From contig DYEU01000004.1 in assembly GCA_020725555.1 (NCBI GenBank), positions 124,001 to 188,000 of the forward strand: DNA of 64,000 bases, written 5' to 3'. The DNA is from Desulfatibacillum sp. (GTDB taxonomy: Bacteria > Desulfobacterota > Desulfobacteria > Desulfobacterales > SpSt-501). Each line of letters starts with the position of its first letter. Positions within the stretch are counted from its first letter, which is position 1. This document shows positions 25,096-32,923 of the stretch, one piece after another. A model generated the notes under the pieces. The model did no database searches and had not been told where the DNA came from. It saw nothing but the letters and a program-made list of their open reading frames with translations. A program made the position numbers and the translations under genes.

Positions 25096-25648
25096 CCCCC
25101 CGCTCCTGCCGTTCCTCTTCCGCGCCGCCCCCCGGACCCGCAGGCAGGAAATCGGGAAGGTCGACCAGGTGAACGAGCCGTTCGATCGTCTCGAGCTCCT
25201 GCAGGAGATCCAGGTGGCGGATCACCTCGAGGTCGCCCGGGTCCCACTCCGCCGTCATCTCCGTTCCCGCGGGGCCCGCCCGCAGGCCCCAGGTCCCGCG
25301 GAGGCCCGCCACGGCGAACGCCACAAGCAGGCCCGCGGCGGCCAGGGCGGGGAGCGGCCGGAGGAAAAAGGCCCGCCACCGCGACAGGGCACCCTGCGGG
25401 CGCCCCTGCGGCAGCCGGCGCCGCACCGCAAGGCAGAGGGCGTCGACCTCCCGGGCGGACCACGCCGGGGCTGCGGCCGCGCGCCGCGACGCGGCGAGGA
25501 GCTCCGCCAGCCGTTCGCGCTCGGCGCGGCAGGCGGCGCACTCCCGCAGGTGGGACTCCAGGAGATCGCGCGCGGCGGCCTCCCGGAGCTCGCCCAAGGC
25601 CTCCAGGCCGAGGGCCTCTTCGAAACGGCGGCAGGCGGGCTCTTTCAT
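25067..25648 (-). CDS. Zinc-finger anti-sigma factor
   Basis: 193 residues. The N-terminal half has the ZAS-type motif SHLRECAACRAER (H-x3-C-x2-C, about 33-40), then a single membrane segment (LPALAAAGLLVAFAVAGL, about 98-115) and a roughly 75-residue extracytoplasmic C-terminus rich in acidic residues. It should bind and hold the adjacent ECF sigma factor at the membrane. Its ATG overlaps the sigma stop (ATGA), the typical arrangement. Confidence 0.87.
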   Translation of the reverse strand: MKEPACRRFEEALGLEALGELREAAARDLLESHLRECAACRAERERLAELLAASRRAAAAPAWSAREVDALCLAVRRRLPQGRPQGALSRWRAFFLRPLPALAAAGLLVAFAVAGLRGTWGLRAGPAGTEMTAEWDPGDLEVIRHLDLLQELETIERLVHLVDLPDFLPAGPGGGAEEERQERGDEGRGEKTA

Positions 25649-26370
25649 GGGGCTCCTCCGCGTCCTGTCCGGTCGAAGCGGGGGCCGAGCTGTTCGCGAA
25701 GGCTGCGGGTCGCCCGGAACAGGTGGGACTTGACCGTCCCCTCGGCCATCCCGGTCAGCTCGGCGATTTCGGCAATGCTCATGTCTTCAAACACCTTGAG
25801 GGCGAACACCGTCTGCTGGTGCCGCGAAAGCCGCCCGATGGCCCTTCGGACCTCGGCTTCCAGCTCCCCGGCCGCGATGCGGGCCACGGGATCGGTCTCC
25901 TCGAGCGGGGCGGCCGCCGCCTCGAGCGGATCGCCCCGCTCCGCCTCGTCGTCATCCTCCGTGCGGCGGCGACCGGGGAAGAAATCGCTCCAGCGCCGGC
26001 GCCGCCTGCGGGCGTCGAGGGCGGCATTCACGGCGATGCGGTAGAGCCAGGTGGAGAACCGGGCGCGCCCGGCGAAAGCGGGCAGGCTGCGGAAGGCCTG
26101 CAGAAAGACCTCCTGGACGACATCCCGCGCCTCCTCGGCATCGAAACCGCAGAGCGGGTAAACGATCCGGTGAACCCGGTTCAGGTGGCGCCGGATCAGC
26201 CGGTCGGCCGCTTGGCGGTCGCCGCGCCGGGCCCGCTCGACGAGATCGGCGTCGTTTTCGGTTTCCCGGTCTGGCTGGGCCTGCCCGCGCAGGAGGGCGG
26301 CGGCGGGCGGCGGCGGGCCGGGATCCGGGGCCGGTCCGGCGGCCCGGGGTTTGGGCTCCGAAGCGCTCAC
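25645..26370 (-). CDS. ECF-type RNA polymerase sigma factor
   Basis: 241 residues starting at GTG 26370. Region 2 is seen at RHLNRVHRIVYPLCGFDAEEARDVVQEVFLQAFRSL and FSTWLYRIAVNAALDARRRRRR, region 4 at LSRHQQTVFALKVFEDMSIAEIAELTGMAEGTVKSHLFRATRSLR. The spacer between them is longer than usual and acidic (TEDDDEAERGDPLE). The first 45 residues are proline-rich and poorly conserved, so a later start cannot be excluded, but there is no in-frame ATG or ribosome-binding site there. It heads the sigma/anti-sigma/DUF3106 operon, which may be autoregulated. Confidence 0.88.
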   Translation of the reverse strand: MSASEPKPRAAGPAPDPGPPPPAAALLRGQAQPDRETENDADLVERARRGDRQAADRLIRRHLNRVHRIVYPLCGFDAEEARDVVQEVFLQAFRSLPAFAGRARFSTWLYRIAVNAALDARRRRRRWSDFFPGRRRTEDDDEAERGDPLEAAAAPLEETDPVARIAAGELEAEVRRAIGRLSRHQQTVFALKVFEDMSIAEIAELTGMAEGTVKSHLFRATRSLREQLGPRFDRTGRGGAP

Positions 26371-26379
26371 AGCAGGTCG

Positions 26380-26409
26380 ATCCTACACCCGAGGATCGGC
26401 ATGTGACAA
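26380..26409 (-). promoter_or_regulatory. Putative promoter of the ECF sigma operon, leaderless
   Basis: Minus strand TTGTCA (26409-26404), 18-bp spacer, TAGGAT (26385-26380). The GTG start codon lies 9 nt beyond the -10, so the mRNA would start at or within about 3 nt of the codon. An ECF-type GGAAC/GTC pair was not found. Confidence 0.5.
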
Positions 26410-26513
26410 ATCCCCGGTCCGCGCGGGGGGACCGCCGCCCCGGGGCCCGCAGGACCCTCCGGGGCGTGCTGCCCGGATCTGATTGGGTTTGACGCCTGAA
26501 GGGCCGCCGCGGT

Positions 26514-26900
26514 TTACTCCGGGCCGCAGGCACGCACCACGGCCTTCACCCGGGGTCCGAGCGCGCGCAGGGCCGCGACATCGCCCGCCACCCGGCCCAC
26601 CTTCTGGACCGGGGCCGCCGCCCGGGGCTCGGAACCCCGGCTCGCAGGGGTCGGCCCGAAAAAAAGGCAGAACCAGCCGCTCGGTGCGTGGTAGGCCAGG
26701 TCCCCCACCGCGAGCACCTCGGTCGTCTCCCCGGGGTAGTCGCCGAACCGCGGCCGGGTGGTCCCGTAATATTCCTCCCCCCAGCGGGACCAGTCGCATG
26801 CGATGGGCAGGGCCGCGGCCATGGCCCGGCCGGCGGCGGTGTCGTTGAACTCCCCGGGCAGCACGAGGCCTTCGATTTCGATCCGGATCGGTGTCGGCAT
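26514..26900 (-). CDS. Cyclophilin-like (DUF369/TM1367-type) protein
   Basis: 128 residues from ATG 26900, with GAGGAGGG 3-4 nt upstream; the track's extra 30 residues are not family-like. IRIEIEGLVLPGEFNDTAAGRAMAAALPI and the Trp-Gly motif WSRWGEEYYG, then GDLAYHAPSGWFCLFFGPTPAS are the pattern of the small cyclophilin-like beta-barrel family. The function of this family is not established; prolyl isomerase activity should not be assumed. It is divergent from lnt. Confidence 0.82.
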   Translation of the reverse strand: MPTPIRIEIEGLVLPGEFNDTAAGRAMAAALPIACDWSRWGEEYYGTTRPRFGDYPGETTEVLAVGDLAYHAPSGWFCLFFGPTPASRGSEPRAAAPVQKVGRVAGDVAALRALGPRVKAVVRACGPE

Positions 26901-26985
26901 GGGCCCTCCTCGATCGAGCGGGACTGCGGGCGCCTGGTGCGCCGGCCGCGGCCGGCGCGCGGCGGGGGCCGCAGCGCCACGCTTC

Positions 26986-27015
26986 CGCATAGTCCCTCCC
27001 CGGCGGAGCTGTCAA
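26986..27015 (-). promoter_or_regulatory. Putative promoter of the cyclophilin-like gene
   Basis: Minus strand TTGACA (27015-27010), 18-bp spacer, TATGCG (26991-26986). The -35 is perfect. Confidence 0.5.
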
Positions 27016-27039
27016 GCGCGGCACCGGGGCCGCGGGTGG

Positions 27040-27068
27040 TTGACGGTCGGGGGCTTTTCCACGAGAAT
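27040..27068 (+). promoter_or_regulatory. Putative lnt promoter
   Basis: TTGACG (27040-27045), 17-bp spacer, GAGAAT (27063-27068), about 65 nt before the lnt ATG and back-to-back with the cyclophilin-like promoter. Confidence 0.5.
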
Positions 27069-27132
27069 ACGCCCCGCCGGTGACCGCGCTCGCGGCCGGA
27101 GAGGCCCGCCGGCATCGGCCCCGGGGAAGGCG

Positions 27133-28749
27133 ATGGATCGGCGCCGCAAAGACGAACTCCGACAAGCGGGCCTCGCCGTGGGCGGGGGGCTCTTGCTCAC
27201 GGCCGCGTTTCCGAAAATCGCGCTCGCCGCCGCGGCCTGGGTCGCGCTCGTTCCGCTGCTCTGGGCGCTCCGGGAGGCTCGGCCGGCCGAGGCCTTCCGC
27301 CGGGCGGCGCTCTTCGGGATCGCCCACTTCGCCTCGCTCCTCTACTGGCTCGTCCCCACCATGGTCCGCTACGGCGGCCTCCCCGCCCTGCCGGCCGCGG
27401 GGATTCTGCTGCTCTTCGCCTCCGTGCTGAGCCTCCTGTTCATCGCCCCCGCGGCCGCCGGCCTAGTCCTCGCCGTGCGGCGCCCGCGGCATCTCCTCCT
27501 CGGGCTTCCGCTCTTCTGGGCGGGATCCGAATACCTGCGCTCGGTCCTCTTCACCGGATTTCCCTGGGCGTTGCTCGGCACCTCCCAGATCGGGTGGCTG
27601 CCCCTCGTCCAGATCGCCGACCTGGCGGGCCCCTACGGGATCTCCGCCGTGCTCGCCGCGGCCAACGCCGCGGTTTTTCTGCTCCTGCTCGCCGCCTCCG
27701 GGCGCAGCTGGCAGGGCAGCAACCTCACGCGCCGTGCGGCCGCAGGCTCCGCCGCGGCCGCCGCCTGCCTGGCGGCCGCGGTCTGGGGGTACGGGGTCTG
27801 GCGCATCGCCGAAACCGACCGCCGCGCGGCCGAGGCCCCGCGGCTGCGGGTCGCCGTGATCCAGGGCAACATCGCCCAGTCCATGAAATGGGACCCCGCC
27901 TTCCAGGCGGCGACGATCGACACCTATGTCCGGCTCTCCCGGGAGGCGGAGGCGCAAGCGCCCGAGCTCATCGTCTGGCCCGAGTCCGCGGCCCCTTTCT
28001 ATTTCCTCGCCGAGATCCCCCCGACGCGCCGGCTGCTCGAGGGGATCGCCGGCTCCCGCGCCCATTTCCTGATCGGGGCCCCCGCCTTCGAGCTCCGCCC
28101 GGGGGGCGCGGCCGACTACTTCAACAGCGCCTTCCTCGTCGCGCCGGCGGAGGCCCGGGTGCTCGGCCGCTACGACAAGGCCCACCTCGTGCCCTACGGC
28201 GAGTACACCCCGTTCAAGGAATACCTCCCCTTTCTCGGCAAGATGGTCGAGCACGTCGGCGATTTCACCCCCGGGCCCGAGGGGCGGACCCTCGCCATGG
28301 CGGGGCGCACCCTCGGCATCCAGATCTGCTACGAAATCATCTTTCCCGCCCTGGCCCGCGCGCTCGTCGCCAACGGCGCCGAGCTGCTGATCACGATCAC
28401 CAACGACGCCTGGTACGGGAAATCGGCCGGGCCCTACCAGCATTTCGCGCTCGCCGTGCTGCGGGCGGTCGAGACCCGCCGCGCGCTCGTCCGCGCCGCC
28501 AACACCGGCATCAGCGCCTTCATCGACCCCTCGGGCCGCGTGCACGAGCCGACGCCGCTCGAGGTCGAAGCCGTCGCCGTGCGCGACATCCCCCTCCTCG
28601 CCGGGCGGACCCCCTACGTCGCCTGCGGCGACCTCGCGCCCGCCGCCGCGCTGGCGGGTGCTGCGGGGCTCGCCCTGGCGGGCCTGCGGCGCAGGCGCAG
28701 GGAGGCCCCGCAAAAAGATCTGCCCCTTTCCCGTCGATCCGTGCTATAG
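27133..28749 (+). CDS. lnt: Apolipoprotein N-acyltransferase
   Basis: 538 residues from ATG 27133. It adds the third acyl chain to lipoproteins at the periplasmic face of the inner membrane, the last step of lipoprotein maturation. Six or so N-terminal membrane helices precede a nitrilase domain whose catalytic triad is visible: Glu284 in VWPESAAPF, Lys349 in YDKAHLVPYGEYTPF and Cys399 in IQICYEIIF. A final hydrophobic helix and a basic tail end the protein. Its presence confirms a Gram-negative envelope. prfB follows after 55 bp. Confidence 0.95.
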   Translation: MDRRRKDELRQAGLAVGGGLLLTAAFPKIALAAAAWVALVPLLWALREARPAEAFRRAALFGIAHFASLLYWLVPTMVRYGGLPALPAAGILLLFASVLSLLFIAPAAAGLVLAVRRPRHLLLGLPLFWAGSEYLRSVLFTGFPWALLGTSQIGWLPLVQIADLAGPYGISAVLAAANAAVFLLLLAASGRSWQGSNLTRRAAAGSAAAAACLAAAVWGYGVWRIAETDRRAAEAPRLRVAVIQGNIAQSMKWDPAFQAATIDTYVRLSREAEAQAPELIVWPESAAPFYFLAEIPPTRRLLEGIAGSRAHFLIGAPAFELRPGGAADYFNSAFLVAPAEARVLGRYDKAHLVPYGEYTPFKEYLPFLGKMVEHVGDFTPGPEGRTLAMAGRTLGIQICYEIIFPALARALVANGAELLITITNDAWYGKSAGPYQHFALAVLRAVETRRALVRAANTGISAFIDPSGRVHEPTPLEVEAVAVRDIPLLAGRTPYVACGDLAPAAALAGAAGLALAGLRRRRREAPQKDLPLSRRSVL

Positions 28750-28750
28750 T
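28745..28750 (+). promoter_or_regulatory. Possible prfB -10 box at the end of lnt
   Basis: TATAGT at 28745-28750 spans the lnt stop codon. No good -35 was found 17 bp upstream, so this would be a weak extra promoter for prfB in addition to read-through from lnt. Confidence 0.3.
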
Positions 28751-28804
28751 GAGCGGGTCCTGCCGTCCGGCGGGGAAGCGAACGCGAAGGGAGAACCGCA
28801 AGCC

Positions 28805-29921
28805 ATGAGCTACGAAGTCAAACAGGCGCTGCGCGAGGCCAAGGCCCAACTCGAGAAAATCCGAGGTTGTCTTTGACGTCGAAGGCACCGAATCCCGCCT
28901 GAAGGAGATCGAGACCGCCCTCGCCCGGGAGGGGTTCTGGAACCGCCCGGAAGAGGCGAAGACCGTCCTCAAGGAGCGCACGGCCCTCACCCAGCGGATC
29001 GAGCGGTTCCGGGAACTCGCCTCCGAGCTGCGCGACGCCGAGGAGCTCTACGAGCTCGCCCAAGCCGAAAACGACGAAGCCACCCTCGCCGACCTTCACG
29101 CGCAGGCGAAAACGCTCACGCGCCGGATCGGGCGCTTCACGCTGGAGCTCATGCTCGACGGCGAGGACGACGCCAAGAACGCGATCGTCTCCATCAACGC
29201 CGGCGCGGGCGGCACCGAGGCCCAGGACTGGGCGGAGATGCTCCTGCGCATGTACACCCGCTGGGTCGAGCGCAAGGGGTTCCGGCTCGAGCTGATCGAC
29301 CTGCAGCCGGGGGAAGAGGCCGGCATCAAGAGCGCCACCTTCACCGCCGCGGGCGAAAACGCCTACGGCTACCTCAAGACCGAGGTGGGCGTCCACCGCC
29401 TGGTGCGCATCTCGCCCTTCAACGCGAGCGGCAAGCGGCACACCTCCTTCGCCTCGGTCTTCGTCTACCCCGAGCTCGAAAACGAGATCGTGGTGGACAT
29501 CGACGAGAAGGACCTGCGCGTCGACGTCTTCCGCGCCAGCGGCGCGGGCGGGCAGCACGTGAACAAGACGAGCAGCGCCGTGCGCATCACCCACCTGCCG
29601 ACGGGGATCGTGGTGCAGTGCCAGCAGGAAAAGTCCCAGCACCGCAACCGCGAGCTGGCGATGAAGGTGCTGCGCGCGCGGCTCTACCAGCTCGAGAAAC
29701 AGAAGCAGGAGGAAAAGCTGCGCGAGATCCACGAAAGCAAGGAAGACATCGCCTGGGGCAACCAGATCCGCTCCTACATCCTGCAGCCCTACCAGTTGGT
29801 CAAGGACCACCGCATCGGCCTGGAGATCGGCAACGTGAACGAGGTCCTCGACGGGGGGATCGACCCCTTCATCGAGGGTGTGCTCCTCGCCCGCGAGGCC
29901 CGGGCCCCGAAGGCGGCCTGA
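28805..29921 (+). CDS. prfB: Peptide chain release factor 2 with programmed +1 frameshift
   Basis: Two frames join to give 371 residues. Frame 1 runs from ATG 28805 for 23 codons and stops at TGA 28874-28876 in CTT-TGA-C; skipping the T at 28874 continues in the +1 frame to 29921. The slippery CTTTGAC and the RGCL/DVEG junction match the autoregulatory site of bacterial RF2. An SD-like GAGG lies 4 nt before CTT. The anticodon tripeptide SPF (203-205) and the catalytic GGQ (248-250) are present. The track shows the pieces only as separate ORFs (28658-28876 and 29151-29921). RF2 ends translation at UAA and UGA. Confidence 0.97.
28863..28877 (+). promoter_or_regulatory. prfB recoding site (SD-like element plus CTTTGAC)
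   Basis: GAGG (28863-28866), 4-nt gap, CTT TGA C (28871-28877). When RF2 is scarce the ribosome pauses at UGA and slips +1 from CUU to UUU. The SD-like element is weaker than the AGGGGG of E. coli and is one base further away. Confidence 0.9.
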
Positions 29922-29947
29922 CCCGCACGACGCCGTGCGCCCCCGCC

Positions 29948-30490
29948 ATGGATCCGCGCCTTCTCCTCGCCCGCAGCTTTCCCCCGGGGTCGCCGGCCCT
30001 GGGCATCGTCACCCGGCACGGCGAGCAGGTGGCCGCCCGGGCGCTCGCCGCGGCCGACAGGCTCCGCGCCCTGAACCCCGACCGCGCCTTCCTCGAGGAG
30101 GCGGCGCTCCTGCACGACATCGGGGTGGCGCTCACGGACAGCCCGCAGATCGGCTGCCACGGCCGCGAGCCCTACATCCGCCACGGGGTGCTCGGCCGGG
30201 AGATCCTCGAGCGCGAGGGCCTGCCGCGGCACGCGCTCGTCTGCGAGCGCCACGTGGGGGCGGGGATGACCGCGGAGGAGATCCGCCGGCAGGGACTCCC
30301 GCTCCCCGTGCGCGACATGCTGCCGGTCACGCTCGAGGAGGAGATCCTCTGCTGGGCGGACAAGTTCTATTCCAAGACGGGGGAGAGGAGCCCGGCCGTG
30401 AAATCCCTGGAAGAGATCCTCGCCGGGCTGCGCCGCTTCGGGGAGGAGCCGGTCGCGCGCTTTCTCGCCTTGCACGCGCGCTTCGCGTAG
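29948..30490 (+). CDS. HD-domain hydrolase
   Basis: 180 residues. The metal-binding HD pair is in EAALLHDIGVAL (about 56-57), with an upstream His in GIVTRHGEQVA and later histidines in YIRHGVLGREI and CERHVGAGM. These fit a small HD phosphohydrolase of unknown substrate. KFYSKTGERSPAVKSLEEI near the end is conserved in this subgroup. It lies 26 nt after prfB and converges on nfnB. Confidence 0.82.
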   Translation: MDPRLLLARSFPPGSPALGIVTRHGEQVAARALAAADRLRALNPDRAFLEEAALLHDIGVALTDSPQIGCHGREPYIRHGVLGREILEREGLPRHALVCERHVGAGMTAEEIRRQGLPLPVRDMLPVTLEEEILCWADKFYSKTGERSPAVKSLEEILAGLRRFGEEPVARFLALHARFA

Positions 30491-30529
30491 GCGGCCGGAC
30501 GGCGCAGGGGCCGGCCGGCCGCCTGGCGG

Positions 30530-31951
30530 TCACCAGCCGCGCATCAGGTAGTCGTGGATGGAATTGGCGGCAAGCCTTCCCGCCCCCATGGCGAGGATCA
30601 CCGTCGCCGCCCCGGTCACGATGTCCCCGCCCGCCCAGACGCCCTTTTTCATCGTCTTGCCGGTGCAGGGGTCGGCCTCGATGTAGCCCCACTTGTTCAC
30701 CTTGAGATCGGGGGTCGAGCTCGTGAGCAGCGGGTTCGCCCCCGTGCCCACGGCCACGATGCACAGATCGCACTCGAGGGTGAACTCGGAGCCCCGAACC
30801 GGGATCGGCCGCCGGCGGCCGGAGGCGTCGGGCTCGCCCAGCTCCATGCGGATGCACTCCATGCCGACCAGGCGGCCTTTCTCGTTTCCGAGATAGCGCA
30901 CGGGGTTGGTGAGCAGGAAGAACTCGATCCCCTCCTCCTCGGCGTGGTGGGCCTCGGCGGCGCGGGCGGGCATCTCCTCGCGCGAGCGCCGGTAGACGAG
31001 CCGCACGCGCTCGGCGCCCAGGCGGAGCGCGGTGCGCGCGGCGTCCATGGCGACGTTGCCGCCCCCGAGCACGACGACGTCCTTGCCGCGCGGGATCGGC
31101 GTGTCCACCTGGGGAAAGAGGTAGGCCTTCATCAGGTTGGCCCGCGTCAGGTACTCGTTGGCCGAGAGGATGCCGACCAGGTTCTCGCCCGGGATGTTCA
31201 TGAACTTGGGGAGTCCTGCGCCGAGCCCCAGGAAAACCGCCTGGTAGCCCTCGGCGAAAAGCTCATCGAGCGTCACCGTGCGGCCGACGACGACGTTGCA
31301 GGCCACCTGCACCCCGAGGCGCTCGAGGAAGTTCACCTCCTGGGCGACGATCTCCTTGGGCAGGCGGAACTCGGGGATCCCGTAGAGAAGCACCCCGCCC
31401 GGCTTGTGGAAGGCCTCGAAGATGGTCACCTCGTGGCCCTTCTGGATGAGGTCGCCGGCGACGGTGAGCCCGGCCGGCCCGGAGCCCACGACGGCGACCC
31501 GCTTGCCCGTCGGGGGGGCCTTCGGCGGAAGCGCGCCGGTCCCGTGCGCCCGCTCCCAGTCGGCGACGAAGCGCTCGAGGTTCCCGATGGCGACCGGCTG
31601 GCCCTTCTTCGCCAGCACGCATTTGCCCTCGCACTGAATCTCCTGGGGGCAGACCCGGCCGCAGACCGCGGGCAGGCTGTTCTGTTTCCAGACGTGCCGG
31701 ATCGACGCCGTGAATTCCCCGTCCGTGATCAAGCGGATGAAGCCGGGGATGTCGATCCCCACCGGGCAGCCCTCGACGCAACCGGGGGTCTTGCACTGCA
31801 GGCAGCGCGAGGCCTCCTCCCGGGCCATCTCCGGGGTGTAGCCCAGGGGGACCTCGAGGAAGTTCCGCGCCCGCTCCTTCGGATCCTGCTCGGGCATGGG
31901 GACCCGGCCCTTCTTGGTTTTCTTCTCCTTGACCGTCGCCTCGTCAGCCAT
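30530..31951 (-). CDS. nfnB: NfnB / glutamate-synthase-small-subunit-like flavoprotein
   Basis: 473 residues. N-terminal cysteine clusters for two [4Fe-4S] centres are seen at CLQCKTPGCVEGCPVGIDIPGFI and CGRVCPQEIQCEGKC, then two dinucleotide folds: FAD at VAVVGSGPAGLTVAGDL and NADPH at VVVLGGGNVAMDAARTAL. The C-terminal AGGDIVTGAATVILAMGAGR closes the FAD site. Paired with NfnA downstream of the same promoter, it is the large subunit of NADH-dependent ferredoxin:NADP+ oxidoreductase, which couples reduction of NADP+ by ferredoxin and NADH by electron bifurcation. A sulfide dehydrogenase-type role is the main alternative. Confidence 0.9.
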   Translation of the reverse strand: MADEATVKEKKTKKGRVPMPEQDPKERARNFLEVPLGYTPEMAREEASRCLQCKTPGCVEGCPVGIDIPGFIRLITDGEFTASIRHVWKQNSLPAVCGRVCPQEIQCEGKCVLAKKGQPVAIGNLERFVADWERAHGTGALPPKAPPTGKRVAVVGSGPAGLTVAGDLIQKGHEVTIFEAFHKPGGVLLYGIPEFRLPKEIVAQEVNFLERLGVQVACNVVVGRTVTLDELFAEGYQAVFLGLGAGLPKFMNIPGENLVGILSANEYLTRANLMKAYLFPQVDTPIPRGKDVVVLGGGNVAMDAARTALRLGAERVRLVYRRSREEMPARAAEAHHAEEEGIEFFLLTNPVRYLGNEKGRLVGMECIRMELGEPDASGRRRPIPVRGSEFTLECDLCIVAVGTGANPLLTSSTPDLKVNKWGYIEADPCTGKTMKKGVWAGGDIVTGAATVILAMGAGRLAANSIHDYLMRGW

Positions 31952-31996
31952 GCGATCTCCTCCGCGCGGTTTTCCGGTTGAGCACCGTCGAACGGT

Positions 31997-32842
31997 TCAC
32001 TTGCGATGCCAGGACTCCTCCATCATGCAGAACTCCTGGAAGCAGGCTTTTTCCTCCTCGCAGTAAGCCTGCAGACGCAGCATCAGCTCGTCGAAATCGA
32101 CCTTGTGGCCGTCGAACTCGGGCCCGTCGACGCAGGCAAAACGCGTCTCGCCGCCCACCGTGACGCGGCAGCCGCCGCACATGCCCGTGCCGTCGACCAT
32201 GATCGGGTTCAGGCTGACGAGGGTGGGCACCCCGTACTCCCGGGTCAGCTGGGAGACGAACTTCATCATCGGCACGGGGCCGATGGCGACGACCTGGTCG
32301 ATCTTCTCGCGGTCGAGAATGTCCTTGAGGGCGTGGGTCACGAACCCCTTGCGGCCGTAAGAGCCGTCGTCGGTGCAGATGTGGAGCTCGTGGGAGGCGC
32401 GGCGCATGAAGTCCTCGAGGATGAGGAGGTCCCGGGTGCGCGCGCCGATGATGGCGATCACGTGGTTGCCCGCCTCTTTCATCGCGCGCGTGATCGGGTG
32501 CAGCACGGCGACGCCGGTGCCGCCCCCCACGCAGACCACCTTGCCCAGCTTCTCGATGTGGGTCGGCTTGCCGAGGGGGCCGATCACGTCCTGGTAGCCG
32601 TCCCCCACCTTCAGGGTCTTGAAGAGGGCGGTCGACTTGCCCACGACCTGGTAGATGACCGCGATCACCCCGCGCTCGGGATCCGTGTAGGCCATCGTGA
32701 GCGGGATCCGCTCCCCGGTCTCGTTGGCCTTGAGGATGACGAACTGGCCGGGCTTGGCCTTGCGGGCGATGAGCGGGGCCTCGATTTCGTTGAGAATCAC
32801 CGTTCCCTGGGACATCTCTTCGCGCTTGACGATCTTGAACAT
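31997..32842 (-). CDS. nfnA: NfnA / PyrK-like ferredoxin-NADP reductase subunit
   Basis: 281 residues from ATG 32842 (GAGGAGG just upstream); the 17 extra track residues are unlikely. The FAD-binding part includes KPGQFVILKANETGERIPLTM, the NAD-binding part VVCVGGGTGVAVLHPI, and the C-terminus carries the four [2Fe-2S] cysteines, including DGTGMCGGCRVTVGGETRFACVDGPEF, of the dihydroorotate dehydrogenase electron-transfer subunit type. It lies 45 nt before nfnB. Confidence 0.9.
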   Translation of the reverse strand: MFKIVKREEMSQGTVILNEIEAPLIARKAKPGQFVILKANETGERIPLTMAYTDPERGVIAVIYQVVGKSTALFKTLKVGDGYQDVIGPLGKPTHIEKLGKVVCVGGGTGVAVLHPITRAMKEAGNHVIAIIGARTRDLLILEDFMRRASHELHICTDDGSYGRKGFVTHALKDILDREKIDQVVAIGPVPMMKFVSQLTREYGVPTLVSLNPIMVDGTGMCGGCRVTVGGETRFACVDGPEFDGHKVDFDELMLRLQAYCEEEKACFQEFCMMEESWHRK

Positions 32843-32886
32843 GATCCTCCTCCCTGCCGGGGAATGGACGCCGCCGCAGAAGACCG

Positions 32887-32913
32887 CTGACAAAAAAAGC
32901 GAGAGGGTATATT
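32887..32913 (+). promoter_or_regulatory. Putative tatD promoter overlapping an opposing nfnA -10
   Basis: CTGACA (32887-32892), short 15-bp spacer, TATATT (32908-32913), 10 nt before ATG 32924. On the other strand TATACC (32911-32906) overlaps it and could serve nfnA. Opposed overlapping boxes would make expression of the two units mutually exclusive. Confidence 0.4.
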
Positions 32914-32923
32914 TTCACAAGCC

